The notes beneath the pieces were generated by a model that saw only the letters and a program-made list of their open reading frames with translations, was not told the origin of the DNA and ran no database searches. Below, piece after piece: positions 33,990-47,200 of a stretch of DNA of 64,000 nucleotides. This stretch comes from Isoetes taiwanensis (lineage: Eukaryota; Streptophyta; Lycopodiopsida; Isoetales; Isoetaceae). The stretch spans positions 375,251 through 439,250 of the forward strand of contig JAJEKV010000279.1 of assembly GCA_021234155.1 (NCBI GenBank), given 5' to 3'. The stretch's first letter is position 1, and each line of letters opens with the position of its first letter. Position numbers and translations under genes: made by a program.

Positions 33990-36900
33990 CTAGGTCAAGG
34001 TTAGCATTAGAGCGGTCGGGGCGGCCCGTTGCGGGGCACAGAGCTGGCACCCCTTCCCCAAGTCAAACAAGGCGGGGACCTTGCGGGGATCCCTCACAAG
34101 AGGGGAGAGTCAGGACCCCAAAGGCGGGATCAAAAAGTTCGAGGCAGCCCTTCACGGAAGCACCCATTTTGCCGCTAATGACCACCCTCCGGAGCCCGGT
34201 TCCCCTATCCGGCCGTTGGATCCTCGTTCGGGGGCCCCTCTTGGGGAAGGCCCAAAAGATTCCAGATCGGTCAGGAGAACTTGTCCACTTGGGAAGCGCA
34301 GGCGAGGGTGACCTTGTAGAAAAACCGCGGTGTCTTGTCGTTGAGACGCAGGGGAGGCTCGGGAATGGCAAATCGACCCTGCCAAATCGTCAGGAATGGC
34401 GAAATTACCCTAGGGAGCAAGTTACAAGGTCGGTTTTGCAAAAGAAAGAAACACTCAGCGCCCTCCGGCGGTATCCGCATCCACATCCTAGGCCAATTGA
34501 CTCACGAGTGTGATGGAAGTGAGCTACTTTGGCTTCTTGGAGGTCGGGTGGTCTTACGGCCCGCGGAACTTGGTCCCTAGGGCAATGTCGGCGTTCACGA
34601 GTTCATTGGCCGAGCCAAATCGCGATTCAGGAGAGGGCAGGTGTCGCCCGTCAGATCCCAGGGGCAGGAGAGAAATAGACAGAAAAGCGGCTTAGGGGGA
34701 TTTTAGGGTCCGTGCTCGGCATCAACACCCCCACTCCGCGTCAGAGTCCGCGGTAGCAAGGTCCGCCCGAATCACGACAAGGAGAGGGGCCTCCAAAGCG
34801 TAAACCACGTGGGTTGCAGGGTTCTAGAAGGGTTTGCGTTTTGGGGACCCGAGACTTGGTCTGTTGCACTGCAGGACTGGCTAAGCTGCCGGAGAATACG
34901 GAGCAAGAGGCCTGATGGAGGCGGAGTTTGGGCCTGTCCTCCTCCGATGTGGCAAGTAGAAGTCGGGGTAGCTTTTGCTGATGTAAGACATTCATAAATT
35001 CGTAATTAATGCATTGTCACGAAAATAAATTCTGATTTTTGCCCGGCTGATTCCTAATCCATCTCGGCACACTGACCCAATTTTGAAATTTTAGGAGAAG
35101 GTCTAGGTCAAAGGGTTAGCATTAGAGCGGTGGGGCAGCGGGTTGCGGAGCAGCAGAGCTGGCACCCTTCCCCAAGTCAAGCGAGGCCCGGGGACCTTGC
35201 GGGGATCCCTCACAAGAGGGAGAGTCAGGACCCCAAGAGGCGGGATCCAAAAAAGTTCGAGGCAGCCCTTCTGGCGCGGTCCCGTGCTGCGCTAATGACC
35301 ACCCTCCGGGCGGTTCCCTTATCCGGCCGTTGGATCCTGGATTCGGGGGCCCATCTTCGGGAAGGCCCAAAATTTCAGATCGGTCAGGAGAACTTGTCAA
35401 ACCCTTGGGCGTCACGAGGTCGGCCTTGGAGAAACGCGCGGTGTCTTGTCGTTAGAGACACCGGGAAACTCAGGAATGGCAAATCGACCACGCCAAATCG
35501 TCCGGAATGGTGAAATTACCTTAGGGAGCAAGTTACAAGGTCGGTTTGCAAAAAAGAAACACTCACGCCCTCCGCGGCCGGTATCCAGCATCCACATCCT
35601 AGGCCAATTGACTACGAGTGTGATGGAAGTGAGCTACTTTGGCTTCTTGGAGGTGGGGTGGTCTTGGCCCGCGGAACTTTGGTCCCCGGGGCAATGTCGG
35701 CGTTAAAGAGTCCATTGGCGAGAGCCAAATCAGCGATTAGGGAGAGGGAGGTCGCCCGTCAGATCCCAGGGGCCTGGGGGGAGAGGAAGGAAGGAACAGC
35801 GGCTTGGGGGGGATTTTAGGGTCGTGCTCTGGCGTCAACACCCCCTCCCACGTCAAGTCGCCCTTAAAGGTCCAGCGAATCGACAAGGAGAGGGCCTCAA
35901 AAGCGTAAACCCTGTGGGTTGCGGGTTCCTATAAGGGTTTGCGTTTTGGGGGCGAGACTTGATACGTTGCACTTGGGACTGGCCGAGAAGGCAGAGAGAA
36001 TCTGAAGCAAAGGGGAACTAGCAGGCGGAGTTTGGGCCTGTCCTCCCCCAGATGTAGCAAGTAGAAGTCGAGGTGCGCTTTTTCTTGATGGCAAGACATT
36101 CATAAATTATAATTAATGCATTGTCTGAAAATAAATTCTGATTTTTTGCCAATTTGGATTCCTAATCCATCTCGGCCTGACCCAATTTTGAAATTTTCGG
36201 AGAAGGTCTAGGTCAAAGGGTTAGCATTAGAGCGGTGGGGCAGCCCATTGCGGGGCACCAGTGGCACCCTTCCCAAGTCAAGCGAGGCCGGGACCTTGCG
36301 GGGATCCCTCACAAGAGGGGAGAGTCAGGACCCCAGGCGGGATCCAAAAAGTTCGAGGCAGCCCTTCTGGCGGCGCTCCCGGGGGCGCGCTAACCACCAC
36401 CCTCGGGGCCGGTTCCCCTATCCGGCCGTTGGATCCTCGTTCGGGGGCCCCTCGCCGGGAAGGCCCAAAAGATTCAGATCGGTCAGGAGAACTTGTCAAA
36501 CCATGGGCGTCACCGGGGTCGGCCTTGTAGAAACCCTTGATGTCTTGTCGTTCGGGCACCGGGGAGGCTAGGAGGAATGGCAAATCGACCCTGCCAAATC
36601 GTCCAGGAATGGCGAAATTACCTAGGGAGCAAGTTACAAGGTGGGTTTTGCAAAGAAAGAAACACTCCCGCCCTCCACGGCGGTATCCGCATCCACATCC
36701 TAGGCCAATTGACTCACGAGTGTGATGGAAGTGAGCTACTTTGGCTTCTTGGAGGTCGGGTGGTCTTACGGCCCACGGAACTTGGTCCCGGGGGCAATGT
36801 CGGCGTTTCGAGTCCATTGGCGAGCCAAATCGCGGTTCGGAGAGGGGAGGTCGCCCGTCCGTCCCCAGGGCCTTGGGGAGAGGAATTGGGGCAAGCGGCT

Positions 36901-39900
36901 TCGAGGGGGTTTTTAGGGTCCGTGCTCACGGCGTCAACACCCCCACTCCCACGTCAAGTCCGCGGGCAAGGTCCTTGAATCGACAAGGAGGGCCTCTAAA
37001 AGCGTAAACCACGTGGGTTGCGAGGTTCTAGAAGGGTTTGCGTTTTGGGGGCGAGACTTAGTCATTGCCTGGGACTGGCAGAAAAGCTGCGACCGAGAAT
37101 ACTGGAACAAGGAGGCCGGCGGGGCGGAGTTTGGGCCTGTCCTCCTCCCGATGTGGCAAGTAGAAGTCGAGAGCTTTTGCGGTGGCAAGACATTCATAAA
37201 TTACATAATTAATGCATTATGCGAAAATAAATTCTGATTTTTTGCGGTGGATTCCTAATCCATATCAGCCACAGCCCAATTTTGAAATTACGGAGAAGGT
37301 CTAGGTCAAAGGGTTAGCATTAGAGCGGTCGGGGCAGCCGGTTGCGAGACAGCAGTGGCACCCTTCCCAAGTCAAACAAGGCGGGACCTTGCGGGGATCC
37401 CTCACAAAGAGGGAGAGTCCAGGACCCCAAAGGCGGGATCAAAAAGTTCGAGGCAGCCCTTCGGCGGCTCCCGCTGCAGCTAATGACCACCCTCCGGGAG
37501 CCGGTTCCCCCTATCCGGCCGTTGGATCCTCCGTTGGGGGGCCCCTCTTGGGAAGGCCCAAAAGATTCAGTCGGTCAGGAGAACTTGTCAAACAGCAGGC
37601 GTCTGAGGTCGGCCTTGTAGAAACCGCTTGTGTCTTGTCGTTCGACGCAGGGAGGCTCGGAATGGCAAATCGACCACTGCCAAATCGTCGGAATGGCGAA
37701 ATTACCCTAGGGAGCAAGTTACAAGGTGGGTTTTGCAAAGAAAAAAACACTCCGCCCTCACTGGCGGTATCCAGCATCCACATCCTAGGCCAATTGACTA
37801 CGAGTGTGATGGAAGTGAGCTACTTTGGGCTTCTTGAGGTCGGGTGGTCTTTTGGCCCGCGGAACTTGGTCCCGGGGGCAATGTCGGCGTTCGAGTCCAT
37901 TGGGAGAGCCAAATCGCGATGGGAGAGGGAGGTGCCCGTCAGTCCCAGGGCCTTGGGGGGAGAGAATTGGGGCAAGCGGCCGAGGGGATTTTGGGGTCCG
38001 CTCACGGCGTCAACACCCCACTCCCGCGTCAAGTCGCGGCGCAAAGGTCCCCCGGAGAATCGACAAGAGAGGGCCTCAAAAAGCGTAAACCACGTGGGTT
38101 GCGGGTTCTAGAAGGGTTTGCGTTTTTGGGGGCGAGGGCAGTCTGTTGCACTGGGACTGGCGAGAAGCTGCAGCCAGAGAATGTGAACAGGGCCCGGCGG
38201 GGCGGGTTTGGGCTGTCCTCCTCCCGATGTGGCAAGTAGAAGTAGGGCTTTTGCGATGGCAAAGACATTCATAAATTAGCAATTAATGCATTGTCTGAAA
38301 ATAAATTCTGATTTTTTGCGGTGGATTCCTAATCCATCTCGGCCTACGACCCAATTTTTGAAATTTTTTGGAGAAGGTCTAGGTCAAGGGTTAGCATTAG
38401 AGCGGTCGGGGCGGCCCGTTCGCGGGGACAGCAGAGCTGGCACCCTTCCCCAAGTCAAGCGAGGCCGGGACCTTGCAGGGATCCCTCACAAGAGGGAGAG
38501 TCAGGACCCCAAGAGGCGGGATCAAAAATTTTCGAGGCAGCCCTTCTGGCGGCTCCCGGTGCTGCGCTAATGACCACCCTCCCGGGCGGTTCCCCTATCC
38601 GGCCGTTGGATCCTCCGTTCATGGGCCCCTCTTTGGGAAGGCCCAAAAGATTCGAGATCGGTCAGGAGAACTTGTCAAGCCGCGGGCGTCACGAGGTCGG
38701 CCTTGTAGAAACGCGGTGTCTTGTCGTTCGAGACGCGGGGAGGCTCAGGAATGGCAAATCGACCCTGCCAAATCGTTAGGAATGGCGAAATTACCCTAGG
38801 GAGCAAGTTACAAGGTGGGTTTTGCAAAGAAAAAACACTCAGCGCCCTCCACGGCGGTATCCATCCACATCCTAGGCCAATTGACTACGAGTGTGATGGA
38901 AGTGAGCTACTTTGGCTTCTTTGGAGGTCGGGTGGTCTCCCAGCCCGGAACTTGGTCCCGAGGGGCAATGTCGGCGTTACGAGGTCCATTGGCAGAGCCA
39001 AATCACGATTGGGAGAGGGAGGTGGCGTCAGTCCCGGGGGCCTTGGGGAGAGAAGTCCGGGGGCAAAGCGGCTTCTAGGGGAATTTTTAGGGTCCGTGCT
39101 ACGGCGTCAACACCCCCACTCCCGCGTCAAGTCACGGCGCAAGGTCCCCCGAATCGACAAGGAGAGGGCCTCCAAAACATAAACCACGTGGGTTGCAGGT
39201 TCTAGAAGGGTTTGCGTTTTGGGGGCGAGACTTGGTACATTGCACTTGGGACTGGCAGAAGGCAGCCGAGAATCTGAACAAGAGGCCCGGCCGGGGCGGA
39301 GTTTGGGCCTGTCCTCCTCGATGTGGCAAGTAGAAGTGGGAGCGCTTTTGCGGTGGCAAGACATTCATAAATTACAATTAATGCATTGTATGCGAAAATA
39401 AATTCTGATTTTTGCGGCTGGATTTCTAATCCATCTCGGCCTACACCCAATTTTGAAAATTTTTGGAGAAGGTCTAGGTCAAAGGGTTAGCATTAGAGCG
39501 GTGGGGGCCCATTCTGCGGCAGCAGGGGCACCCTTCCCCAAGTCAAGCGAGGCGGGGACCTTGCGGGGATCCCTCACAAGAGGGGAGAGTCCAGGACCCC
39601 AAGAGGCGGGATCAAAAAAAAAAGTTCCCGAGGCAGCCCTTCTGGCGGCTCCCCCGGGGGGCTGCGCTAATGACCACCCTCCGGGGCGGTTCCCCTATCC
39701 GGCCGTTGGATCCTCCGTTCGAGGGGCCCCTCTTTGGGAAGGCCCAAAAATTCCAGATCGGTCAGGGAGAACTTGTCAAACCGAGGCGTCTGAGAATTCG
39801 GCCTTGTAGAAACGCATGATGTCTTGTCGTTCGAGACACAGGGAGGCTCGGAATGGCAAATCGACCCTGCCAAATCGTCAGGAATGGCGAAATTACCTAG

Positions 39901-42900
39901 GGAGCAAGTTACAAGGTCGGGTTTGCAAAAAAAAAACACTCCACGCCCTCCACGGCGGTATCCGCATCCACATCCTAGGCCAATTGACTCACGAGTGTGA
40001 TGGAAGTGAGCTACTTTGGCTTCTTGGAGGTTGGGTGGTCTTTTGGCCCGCAGGAACTTGGTCCCAGGGCAGCAGCGTCGGCGTTACGAGTCCATTGGCG
40101 AGCCAAATGTGATTCGGAGGAAAGGGAGGTCGCCGTCCATCCCTAGGGCCTTGGGGAGAGGAAGTGGGGACAGCGGCTCGGGGGGGGATTTTAGGGTCCG
40201 TGCTTCGGCGTCAACACCCCCACTCCGCGTCAAGTCCGCGGCGCAAGGTCCGCGAATCGACAAGGAGAGGGCCTCCAAAGCGTAAACCACGTGGGTTGCG
40301 AGGTTCTAGAAGGGGTTTGCGTTTTGGGGGCGGGACTTGATACATTGCACTTGGGACTGGCGAGAAAGCCCGAGGAACGAACAAGGGAAGCGGCGGGCCG
40401 GAGTTTGGGCCTGTCCTCCTCCTCGATGTGGCAAGTAGAAGTCGGGGGCACTTTTGCGGTGGCAAGACATTCATAAATTCACAATTAATGCATTATGCGA
40501 AAATAAATTCTGATTTTTGCCCATTTGGATTCCTAATCCATCTCGGACCCACAGCCCAATTTTTGAAATTTTTGGAGAAGGTCTAGGTCAAGGGTTAGCA
40601 TTAGAGCGGTCGGGGGCAGCCGATTTGCGGGGACAAGCCGAGCTGGCACCCTTCCCCAAGTCAAGCGAGGCGGGGACCTTGCGGGGATCCCTCACAAGAG
40701 GGAGAGTCCGGACCCAAGGCGGGATCAAAAACTTCTGTCAGCCCTCCCTGGGGGTTCCCGAGTGCGCTAATGTCCACCCTCCGGGCGGTTCCCCTATCCG
40801 GCCGTTGGATCCTCCGTTCGGGGGGCCCCTCTTGGGGAAGGCCCAAAAGATTCAGATCGGTCAGGAGAACTTGTCAAACAGCGGAGGCGTCACGAGTCGG
40901 CATTGTAGAAACCCATGATGTCTTGTCGTTGAGGGCCGGGAGGCTCGGAATGGCAAATCGACCCTGCCAAATCGTCAGGAATGGCGAAATTACCCTAGGG
41001 AGCAAGTTACAAGGTGGGTTTGCAAAAAAGAAACACTTCAGCGCCCTCCACGGCGGTATCAGCATCCACATCCTAGGCCAATTGACTACGAGTGTGATGG
41101 AAGTGAGCTACTTTTGGCTTCTTGGAGGTCGGGTGGTCTTCGGCCCGCGGAACTTGGTCCCGGGGGCAATGTCGGCGTTACGAGTCCATTGGCGAGAGCC
41201 AAATCGCGATTGGGAGGGGAGGTCGCCCGTCCATCCCGGGGGCCTTGGGGAGAGGAAAGTGGGGGCAAGCGGCTTAGGGGGATTTTAGGGTCCGTGCTCA
41301 CGGCGTCAACACCCCACTCCACGTCAAGTCCGCGGCGCAAGGTCCTTGCGAATCGACAAGGAGAGGGCCTCCAAAGCGTAAACCACGTGGGTTGCGGGTT
41401 CTAGAAGGGTTTTGCGTTTTGGGGGCGAGACAGATGCATTGCGCAGGACTGGCCAGAAAGCTGCGGCCGAGAATATGGAGCAAAGGGAATTGAGGGCCCG
41501 GAGTTTGGGCTGTCCTCCTCCGATGTGGCAAGTAGAAGTCGGGGCTTTTGCAGTGGCAAGACATTCATAAATTACAATTCATGCATTTATGCGAAAATAA
41601 ATTCTGATTTTTGCCGGTGGATTCCTAATCCATCTCGGCACTGACCCAATTTTGAAATTTTAGGAGAAGGTCTAGGTCAAAGGGTTAGCATTAGAGCGGT
41701 CGGGGGCAGCCCGTTGCGGAGCAGCAGGTGGCACCCTTCCCCAAGTCAAGCGAGGCCGAGGGACCTTGCGGGGATCCCTCACAAGAGGGAGAGTCCAGGA
41801 CCCAAGGCGGGATCAAAAAGTTCCCGAGGCAGCCCTTCTGGCGGCGCTCCCAGGTAGGGGGGCTGCGCTAATGACCACCCTCCGGGCGGTTCCCCTATCC
41901 GGCCCGTTGGATCCTCCGTTCGGGGCCCCCTTGGGAAGGCCCAAAGATTCCAGGTCGGTCGGGAGAACTTGTCAAACCCATGGGCGTCACGAGGTCGGCC
42001 TTGTAGAAACGCGGTGTCTTGTCGTTCGGACGCTTGGGGAGGCTCGAGAATGGCAAATCGACCCTGCCAAATCGTCAGGAATGGCGAAATTCCCCTAGGG
42101 AGCAAGTTACAAGTTCGGTTTTGCAAAAGAAAGAAACACTCCGCCCTCCACGACGTTATCCCGCATCCACATCCTAGGTCAATTGACTACGAAGTGTGAT
42201 GGAAGTGAGCTACTTTTTGGCTTCTTGGACTTGGTCCCAGGGCAATGTCGGCGTTCTGAGTCCATTGGCGAGCCAAATCGCGATTGGGAGGAGGGGAGGT
42301 CGCCCGTCAGTCCCGGGGGCCTTGGGGAGAGGAAATCCCGGGGCAAAGCGGCCAGAGGGATTTCCGGGTCCGTGCTTTCTGGTGTCAACACCCCCACTCC
42401 ACGTCAAGTCCGGCGCAAGGTCCCTTGCGAATCGACAAGGAGAGGGCCTCAAAGCGTAAACCTTGTGGGTTGCGGGTTCTAGAAGGGTTTGCGTTTTGGG
42501 GGCCGAGGACTTGGTACATTGCACTTGGGACTGGCCGGCTGCAGTAGAGAACGGAACAAGGGGAACCGATGGGGCGGAGTTTGGGCCTGTCCTCCTCCCG
42601 ATGTGGCAAGTAGAAGTCGGGGGCTTTGCGATGGCAAGACATTCATAAATTAGCAATTAATGCATTGTACGAAAATAAATTCTGATTTTTGCCGAATTTG
42701 GATTCCTAATCCATCTCCAGCACCTGACCCAATTTTTGAAATTTTGAGGAGAAGGTATAGGTCAAAGGGTTAGCATTAGAAGCGGTCGGGGCCCGTTCTG
42801 TTGGGGGCAACAGAGGTGGCACCCTTCCCCAAGTCAAGCGAGGCCGGGGACCTTGCGGGGATCCCGGAACAAGAGGGAGAGTCCAGGACCCCAAGAGGCG

Positions 42901-45900
42901 GGATCCAAAAAGTTCGAGGCAGCCCTTCTGGCGGCGCTCCCCAGGGGGGCTGCACGCTAATGACCACCCTCCGGGCCGGTTCCCCTATCCGACCGTTGGA
43001 TCCTCCGTTCGGGGGCCCATCTTGGGGAAGGCCCAAAAGATTCAGATCGGTCAGGAGAACTTGTCAAACAGCAGGCGTCCGAGTCGACCTTGTAGAAAAA
43101 CATGATGTCTTGTCGTTCGGACATAGGGAGGGCTTCGGGAATGGCAAATTGACCCTGCCAAATCATCGGAATGGCGAAATTACCCTAGGGAGCAAGTTAC
43201 AAGGTCGGTTTTGCAAAGAAAGAAACACTCGCGCCCTCGACGTGACGGTATCCGCATCCACATCCTAGGCCAATTGACTACGAGTGTGATGGAAGTGAGC
43301 TACTTTGGCTTCTTGGAGGTCGGGTGGTCTTCTGAACCACGGAACTTGGTCCCGAGGGGGCAATGTCGGCGTTCCCCGAGTCCATTGGCGAGCCAAATCG
43401 CGATCCGGGAGGGGAGGTCGCCCGTCCGTCCCAGGGGCCTTGGGGAGAGGAAATTCGGGCAAGCGGCTTAGGGGGATTTTAGGGTCCGTGCTGCGGCGTC
43501 AACACCCCCACTCCACGTCAAGTCACGGCGCCAAGGTCCCGCCCGAATCGACAAGGAGAGGGCCTCTAAAAGCGTAAACCACGTGGGTTGCGAGGGTTCT
43601 AGAAGGGTTTGCGTTTTGGAGGCCGAGACTTTGGTCTGCATTGCACTTGGGACTGGCCGAGAAGCTGCAGCCCGAGAATACGGAGCAAGGGGAACTAACA
43701 GGCGGAGTTTGGGCCTGTCCTCCTCCGATGTGGCAAGTAGAAGTCGGGGTGCTTTTTGCGGTGGCAAGACATTCATAAATTCGCAATTAATGCATTATGC
43801 GAAAATAAATTCTGATTTTTGCCAGCTGGATTCCTAATCCATCTCCGGCACCTGACCTAATTTTGAAATTTTTTAGGAGAAGGTATAGGTCAAAGGGTTA
43901 GCATTAGAGCGGTCGGGGCAGCGGTTGCGGAACAAGCAGAGCTGGCACCCTTCCCCAAGTTAAGCGAGGCCGGGGACCTTGCGGGGATCCCTCACAAGAG
44001 GGGAGAGTCCGGACCCCAAGAGGCGGGATCCAAAAAGTTCGAGGCAGCCCTTCTGGCGGCGCTCCAGGGGGGCTGCGCTAATGACCACCCTCGGGCCGGT
44101 TCCCCTATCCGACCGTTGGATCCTCCGTTCGGGGGGCCCATCTTTGGGAAGGCCCAAAAGATTCCAGATCGGTCCGGGTGTCAAACCGGGGCGTCCCCTG
44201 AGGAATTCGGCCTTGTAGAAACATGATGTCTTGTCGTTCGAGACGCAGGGGAGGCTCGGAATGGCAAATCGACCCTGCTAAATCGTCCGGAATGGCGAAA
44301 TTACCCTAGGGAGCAAGTTACAAGGTCGGTTTTGCAAAGAAAAAAACACTCATGCCCTCCACGACGGTATCCGCATCCACATCCTAGGCCAATTGACTAC
44401 GAGTATGATGGAAGTGAGCTACTTTGGCGCTTCTTGGAGGTCAGGTGGTCTTCAGGCCCGCGGAACTTGGTCCCGGGGGCAATGTTGGCGTTGAATCCAT
44501 TGGCGAGCCAAATCACGATCAGGAGGAGGGGGGGGGTGCCCGTCGGTAGTCCCGGGGGGCCTTGGGGAGAGAAATTCGGGGCAGCGGCTTAGGGGGATTT
44601 TAGGGTCAGGTGCTGCGGCGTCAACACCCCCACTCCCGCGTCAAGTCGCGGCGCAAGGTCCGCCCCGAATCGACAAGGGAGGGCCTCCAAAGCGTAAACC
44701 CTTGTGGGTTGCCAGGTTCTAGAAGGGTTTGCGTTTTGGGGGTCGAGACTTGGTCTGTTGCACTTGGGACCTGGTCGAGAAGGCTGCGGCCGAGAATCTG
44801 GAGCAAGAGGCCTGGCGGAGGCGGAGTTGGGGCCTGTCCTCCTCCCGATGTGGCAAGTAGAAGTCGGGAGGGCTTTTGCGATGGCAAGACATTCATAAAT
44901 TCGCAATTAATGCATTATGCGAAAATAAATTCTGATTTTTTGCCGGTGGATTCCTAATCCATCTCGGCCTACGACCCAATTTTGAAATTTTAGGAGAAGG
45001 TCTAGGTCAAAGGGTTAGCTAAGGTCAAAGGAATGGAGTTTATGGGATCGTTGTACTTGGGGTTGACCTTGGCTCATTTGGGCGTTATACTTGGTCTAAG
45101 ATTGCATTGAGAATATAAGCATCATAACTATTAGAATGAAGATAAATGATTCTGAGAAAAGCATCATAACTACTAGAATGAAGATAAATAATTCTGAGAA
45201 AAGCAAAAGACTAGTGCGGGTTGGGGGAGGTAGATTTGGTTGCTTGTGATGATGGTTGTGTTTGATATCAAGGCATATGGATAGAGAGAATGCCCTTGTT
45301 CAACTGCTCCCTAAAGCTATTTGACATGGATGGCATAATTAACTTGTAATGAACTGAATTCGGGGCAAGCAACTTCCAGGGGGATTTTAGGGTCCCAGCT
45401 CTGGCGTCAACACCCCCACTCCACGTCAAGTCACGGCGCAAGGTCCCGGCCAAATCTGACAAGGAGAGGGCCTCCGAAACGTAAACCACCGTGAGTTGCG
45501 AGGTTCTAGAAGGGTTTTGTTTTGGGTCTTGCCGAGTTTTGGTCTTCGGCCCACGGAACTTAATCCCTAGGGCAATGTCGGCGTTCGAGTCCATTGGCTG
45601 AGCCAAATCGCGGTTTCGGGAGGAGGGAGGCCCGTCCATCCCGAGGGGCCTTGGGGAGAGAAAATTCGAGACAGCGGCTTAGGGGGATTTTAGGGTCCGT
45701 GCTCACGGCGTCAACACCCCCACTCCCACGTCAAGTCACGGGCGCAAGGTCCCGGCGAATCTGACAAGGAGAGTGCCTCCAAAACGTAAACCATGTGGGT
45801 TGTCAGGTTCTAGAAGGGTTTGCGTTTTGGGGGCGAGACTTGGTCTGTTGCACTTGGGACCTGGCGAGAAGGCTGCAGGTAGAGAATACGGAGCAAGGGA

Positions 45901-46050
45901 ACCGGCGGCGGTGGAGTTTGGGCCTGTCCTCCTCCCGATGTGGCAAGTAGAAGTCGGGTGGGCTTTGCGTGGCAAGACATTCATAAATTCACAATTAATG
46001 GATTGTGCGAAAATAAATTCTGATTTTTTTTCTTTGGCGTGACATCTCAC
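33990..46050. repeat. Right block of the ~1.1-kb satellite (second subfamily)
   Basis: Landmarks fall near 34001, 35116, 36221, 37314, 38391, 39487, 40595, 41685, 42770, 43898 and 45016, with spacing 1.08-1.13 kb. It has the same orientation and register as the left block. Diagnostic words are 'gatggaagtgagctac', 'gtgtcttgtcgtt', 'aatccatctc', 'caaatcgtcaggaatgg', 'acaaggagagggcct' and 'ttgcacttgggactgg'; left-block copies have other bases at these places. The last part (45,016-46,050) is interrupted by unrelated DNA and ends in a partial copy. Confidence 0.93.
45018..45355. other. Non-satellite insertion in the last right-block monomer
   Basis: Satellite sequence stops after 'aagggttagc' and resumes near 45,357 with 'gaattcggggcaagcaactt'. 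The insert is AT-richer. It holds two tandem 43-bp units ('aagcatcataactattagaa' at 45,118 and again at 45,161) and a segment (45,235-45,353) repeated at 46,186-46,305. Confidence 0.7.
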
Positions 46051-46185
46051 AATAAAATCCTAAAAAGTACTAGGGCACTGGACTATGAAGTCGGTGTAAG
46101 TTTGTGAAAGAATCCGAGGAGGTCGGGTGGTGGTCGGCCAGCCAGAACTTGGTCCCAGGGGGCAATGTCGGCGTTACGAGTCCAT

Positions 46186-46305
46186 TGGCTTGTGATGATG
46201 GTTGTGTTTTGGTGTCAAGGCGTATGGATAGAGAGGATGCCCCTGTTCAGGATTTGCTCCCTAAAGCTATTTGACATGGATGGCATAACTAACTTGTAAT
46301 GAAGC
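46186..46305. repeat. Second copy of a ~120-bp segment
   Basis: From 'cttgtgatgatggttgtg' to 'aacttgtaatgaa', this is close to 45,235-45,353, including 'gctccctaaagctatttgac' and 'atggatggcata'. It directly follows a satellite fragment ending 'cgagtccattgg', so a satellite junction is involved in both cases. Confidence 0.8.
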
Positions 46306-46379
46306 TGGTTTTGTTTCTCGAAACAATTGTACCTTGATGAAAGATTGCTTCATAGTTTCCAAGTGGAAATTTTTTAATA

Positions 46380-46935
46380 TTGTGCACCGCCTTGTTGCCC
46401 CCGGTCAAAGACTTCGCCTTTTTTCGATGCACACTCTTTTAGTTATGCATTTTATTGCATTTATGGTTCATAAATTCGTAGTTAATGCATGGCATGGAAT
46501 TAAATTATGGTTTTGGTCAGCTGGCTTCCATGGTCATCACCGGCATCTGAGGAAAATTTCCAAAATTTCGGATAAGGTCGGACCCAAGCGTTGGGGTTAG
46601 AATGGTCAGGGACCCGTTGTTGGGCAAGCATGGCCCGGCACCCTTCCCCAAGTCAAACAAGGCGAGGACTTTGAATGGCCACCTCGGTGGGGAGAGTCCC
46701 CTCCCGGAGGCGGACCCCAAAAGCGTTCTCGGCTGACTGTCAGCGGCACCGCCCACAGGGGCTTGTATGCTAATGAACACCCTCCGGCTTCGGTTCCCCT
46801 ATATATCCGACCGTTGAATCCTCCGTTCAGGATCCAGCTCGGCGGGACCAAAAAAATCCAAAGATCGGTCGGGGAGAACACATCAAACCCTTGCGAAGCG
46901 TCCTGAGGCGTCGTCCCGAGGCGGCGATTCGACTT
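46380..46935. repeat. Highly diverged outlying satellite monomer
   Basis: The order of words follows the satellite: 'ttcataaattcgtagttaat', 'aaggtcggacccaagcg', 'gcacccttccccaagtcaaa', 'taatgaacaccctccgg', 'ccgaccgttgaatcctccgt' and 'agatcggtcggggagaac'. It differs far more from either block than the blocks do from each other. It has 'cccctatatatccgacc' where array copies have 'cccctatccgacc'. No satellite follows it. Confidence 0.75.
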
Positions 46936-47059
46936 AGCTCATACAATTTTATTTGGTAGTAATAGAATCAGGAATATGATATTTGCATGCATGCCTCAGG
47001 ACTGTTCAAATAAGCCTAGGGACAAACTTTAATGAGCATCACATTAAAAAAAGATGCAA

Positions 47060-47200
47060 AAAAAATAACGTCGCTATAACAAAATACGTCGCGGGGACGT
47101 CGCATGCGACGTAAAAGCCCGTGTTATCTGGATTTGAAATAACGTCGCATGCGGCGTGGCGTCGCATCTGACGCTACGTAATTTTTGAACCAGCGGCCAG
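47060..47200 (+). promoter_or_regulatory. Left subterminal repeats of CACTA-like element
   Basis: It includes 'cgtcgctataacaaaat' (47,069), the palindrome ACGTCGCATGCGACGT (47,097-47,112) and its variant 'acgtcgcatgcggcgt' (47,142). Such arrays are the transposase-binding sites in known CACTA elements. Confidence 0.55.

Noticed and set aside
8880-46050. rDNA intergenic spacer
   Set aside because: No 18S, 5.8S, 26S or 5S coding sequence occurs in any monomer, and no plant Pol I promoter-like TATA box followed by a G run is conserved in the array.
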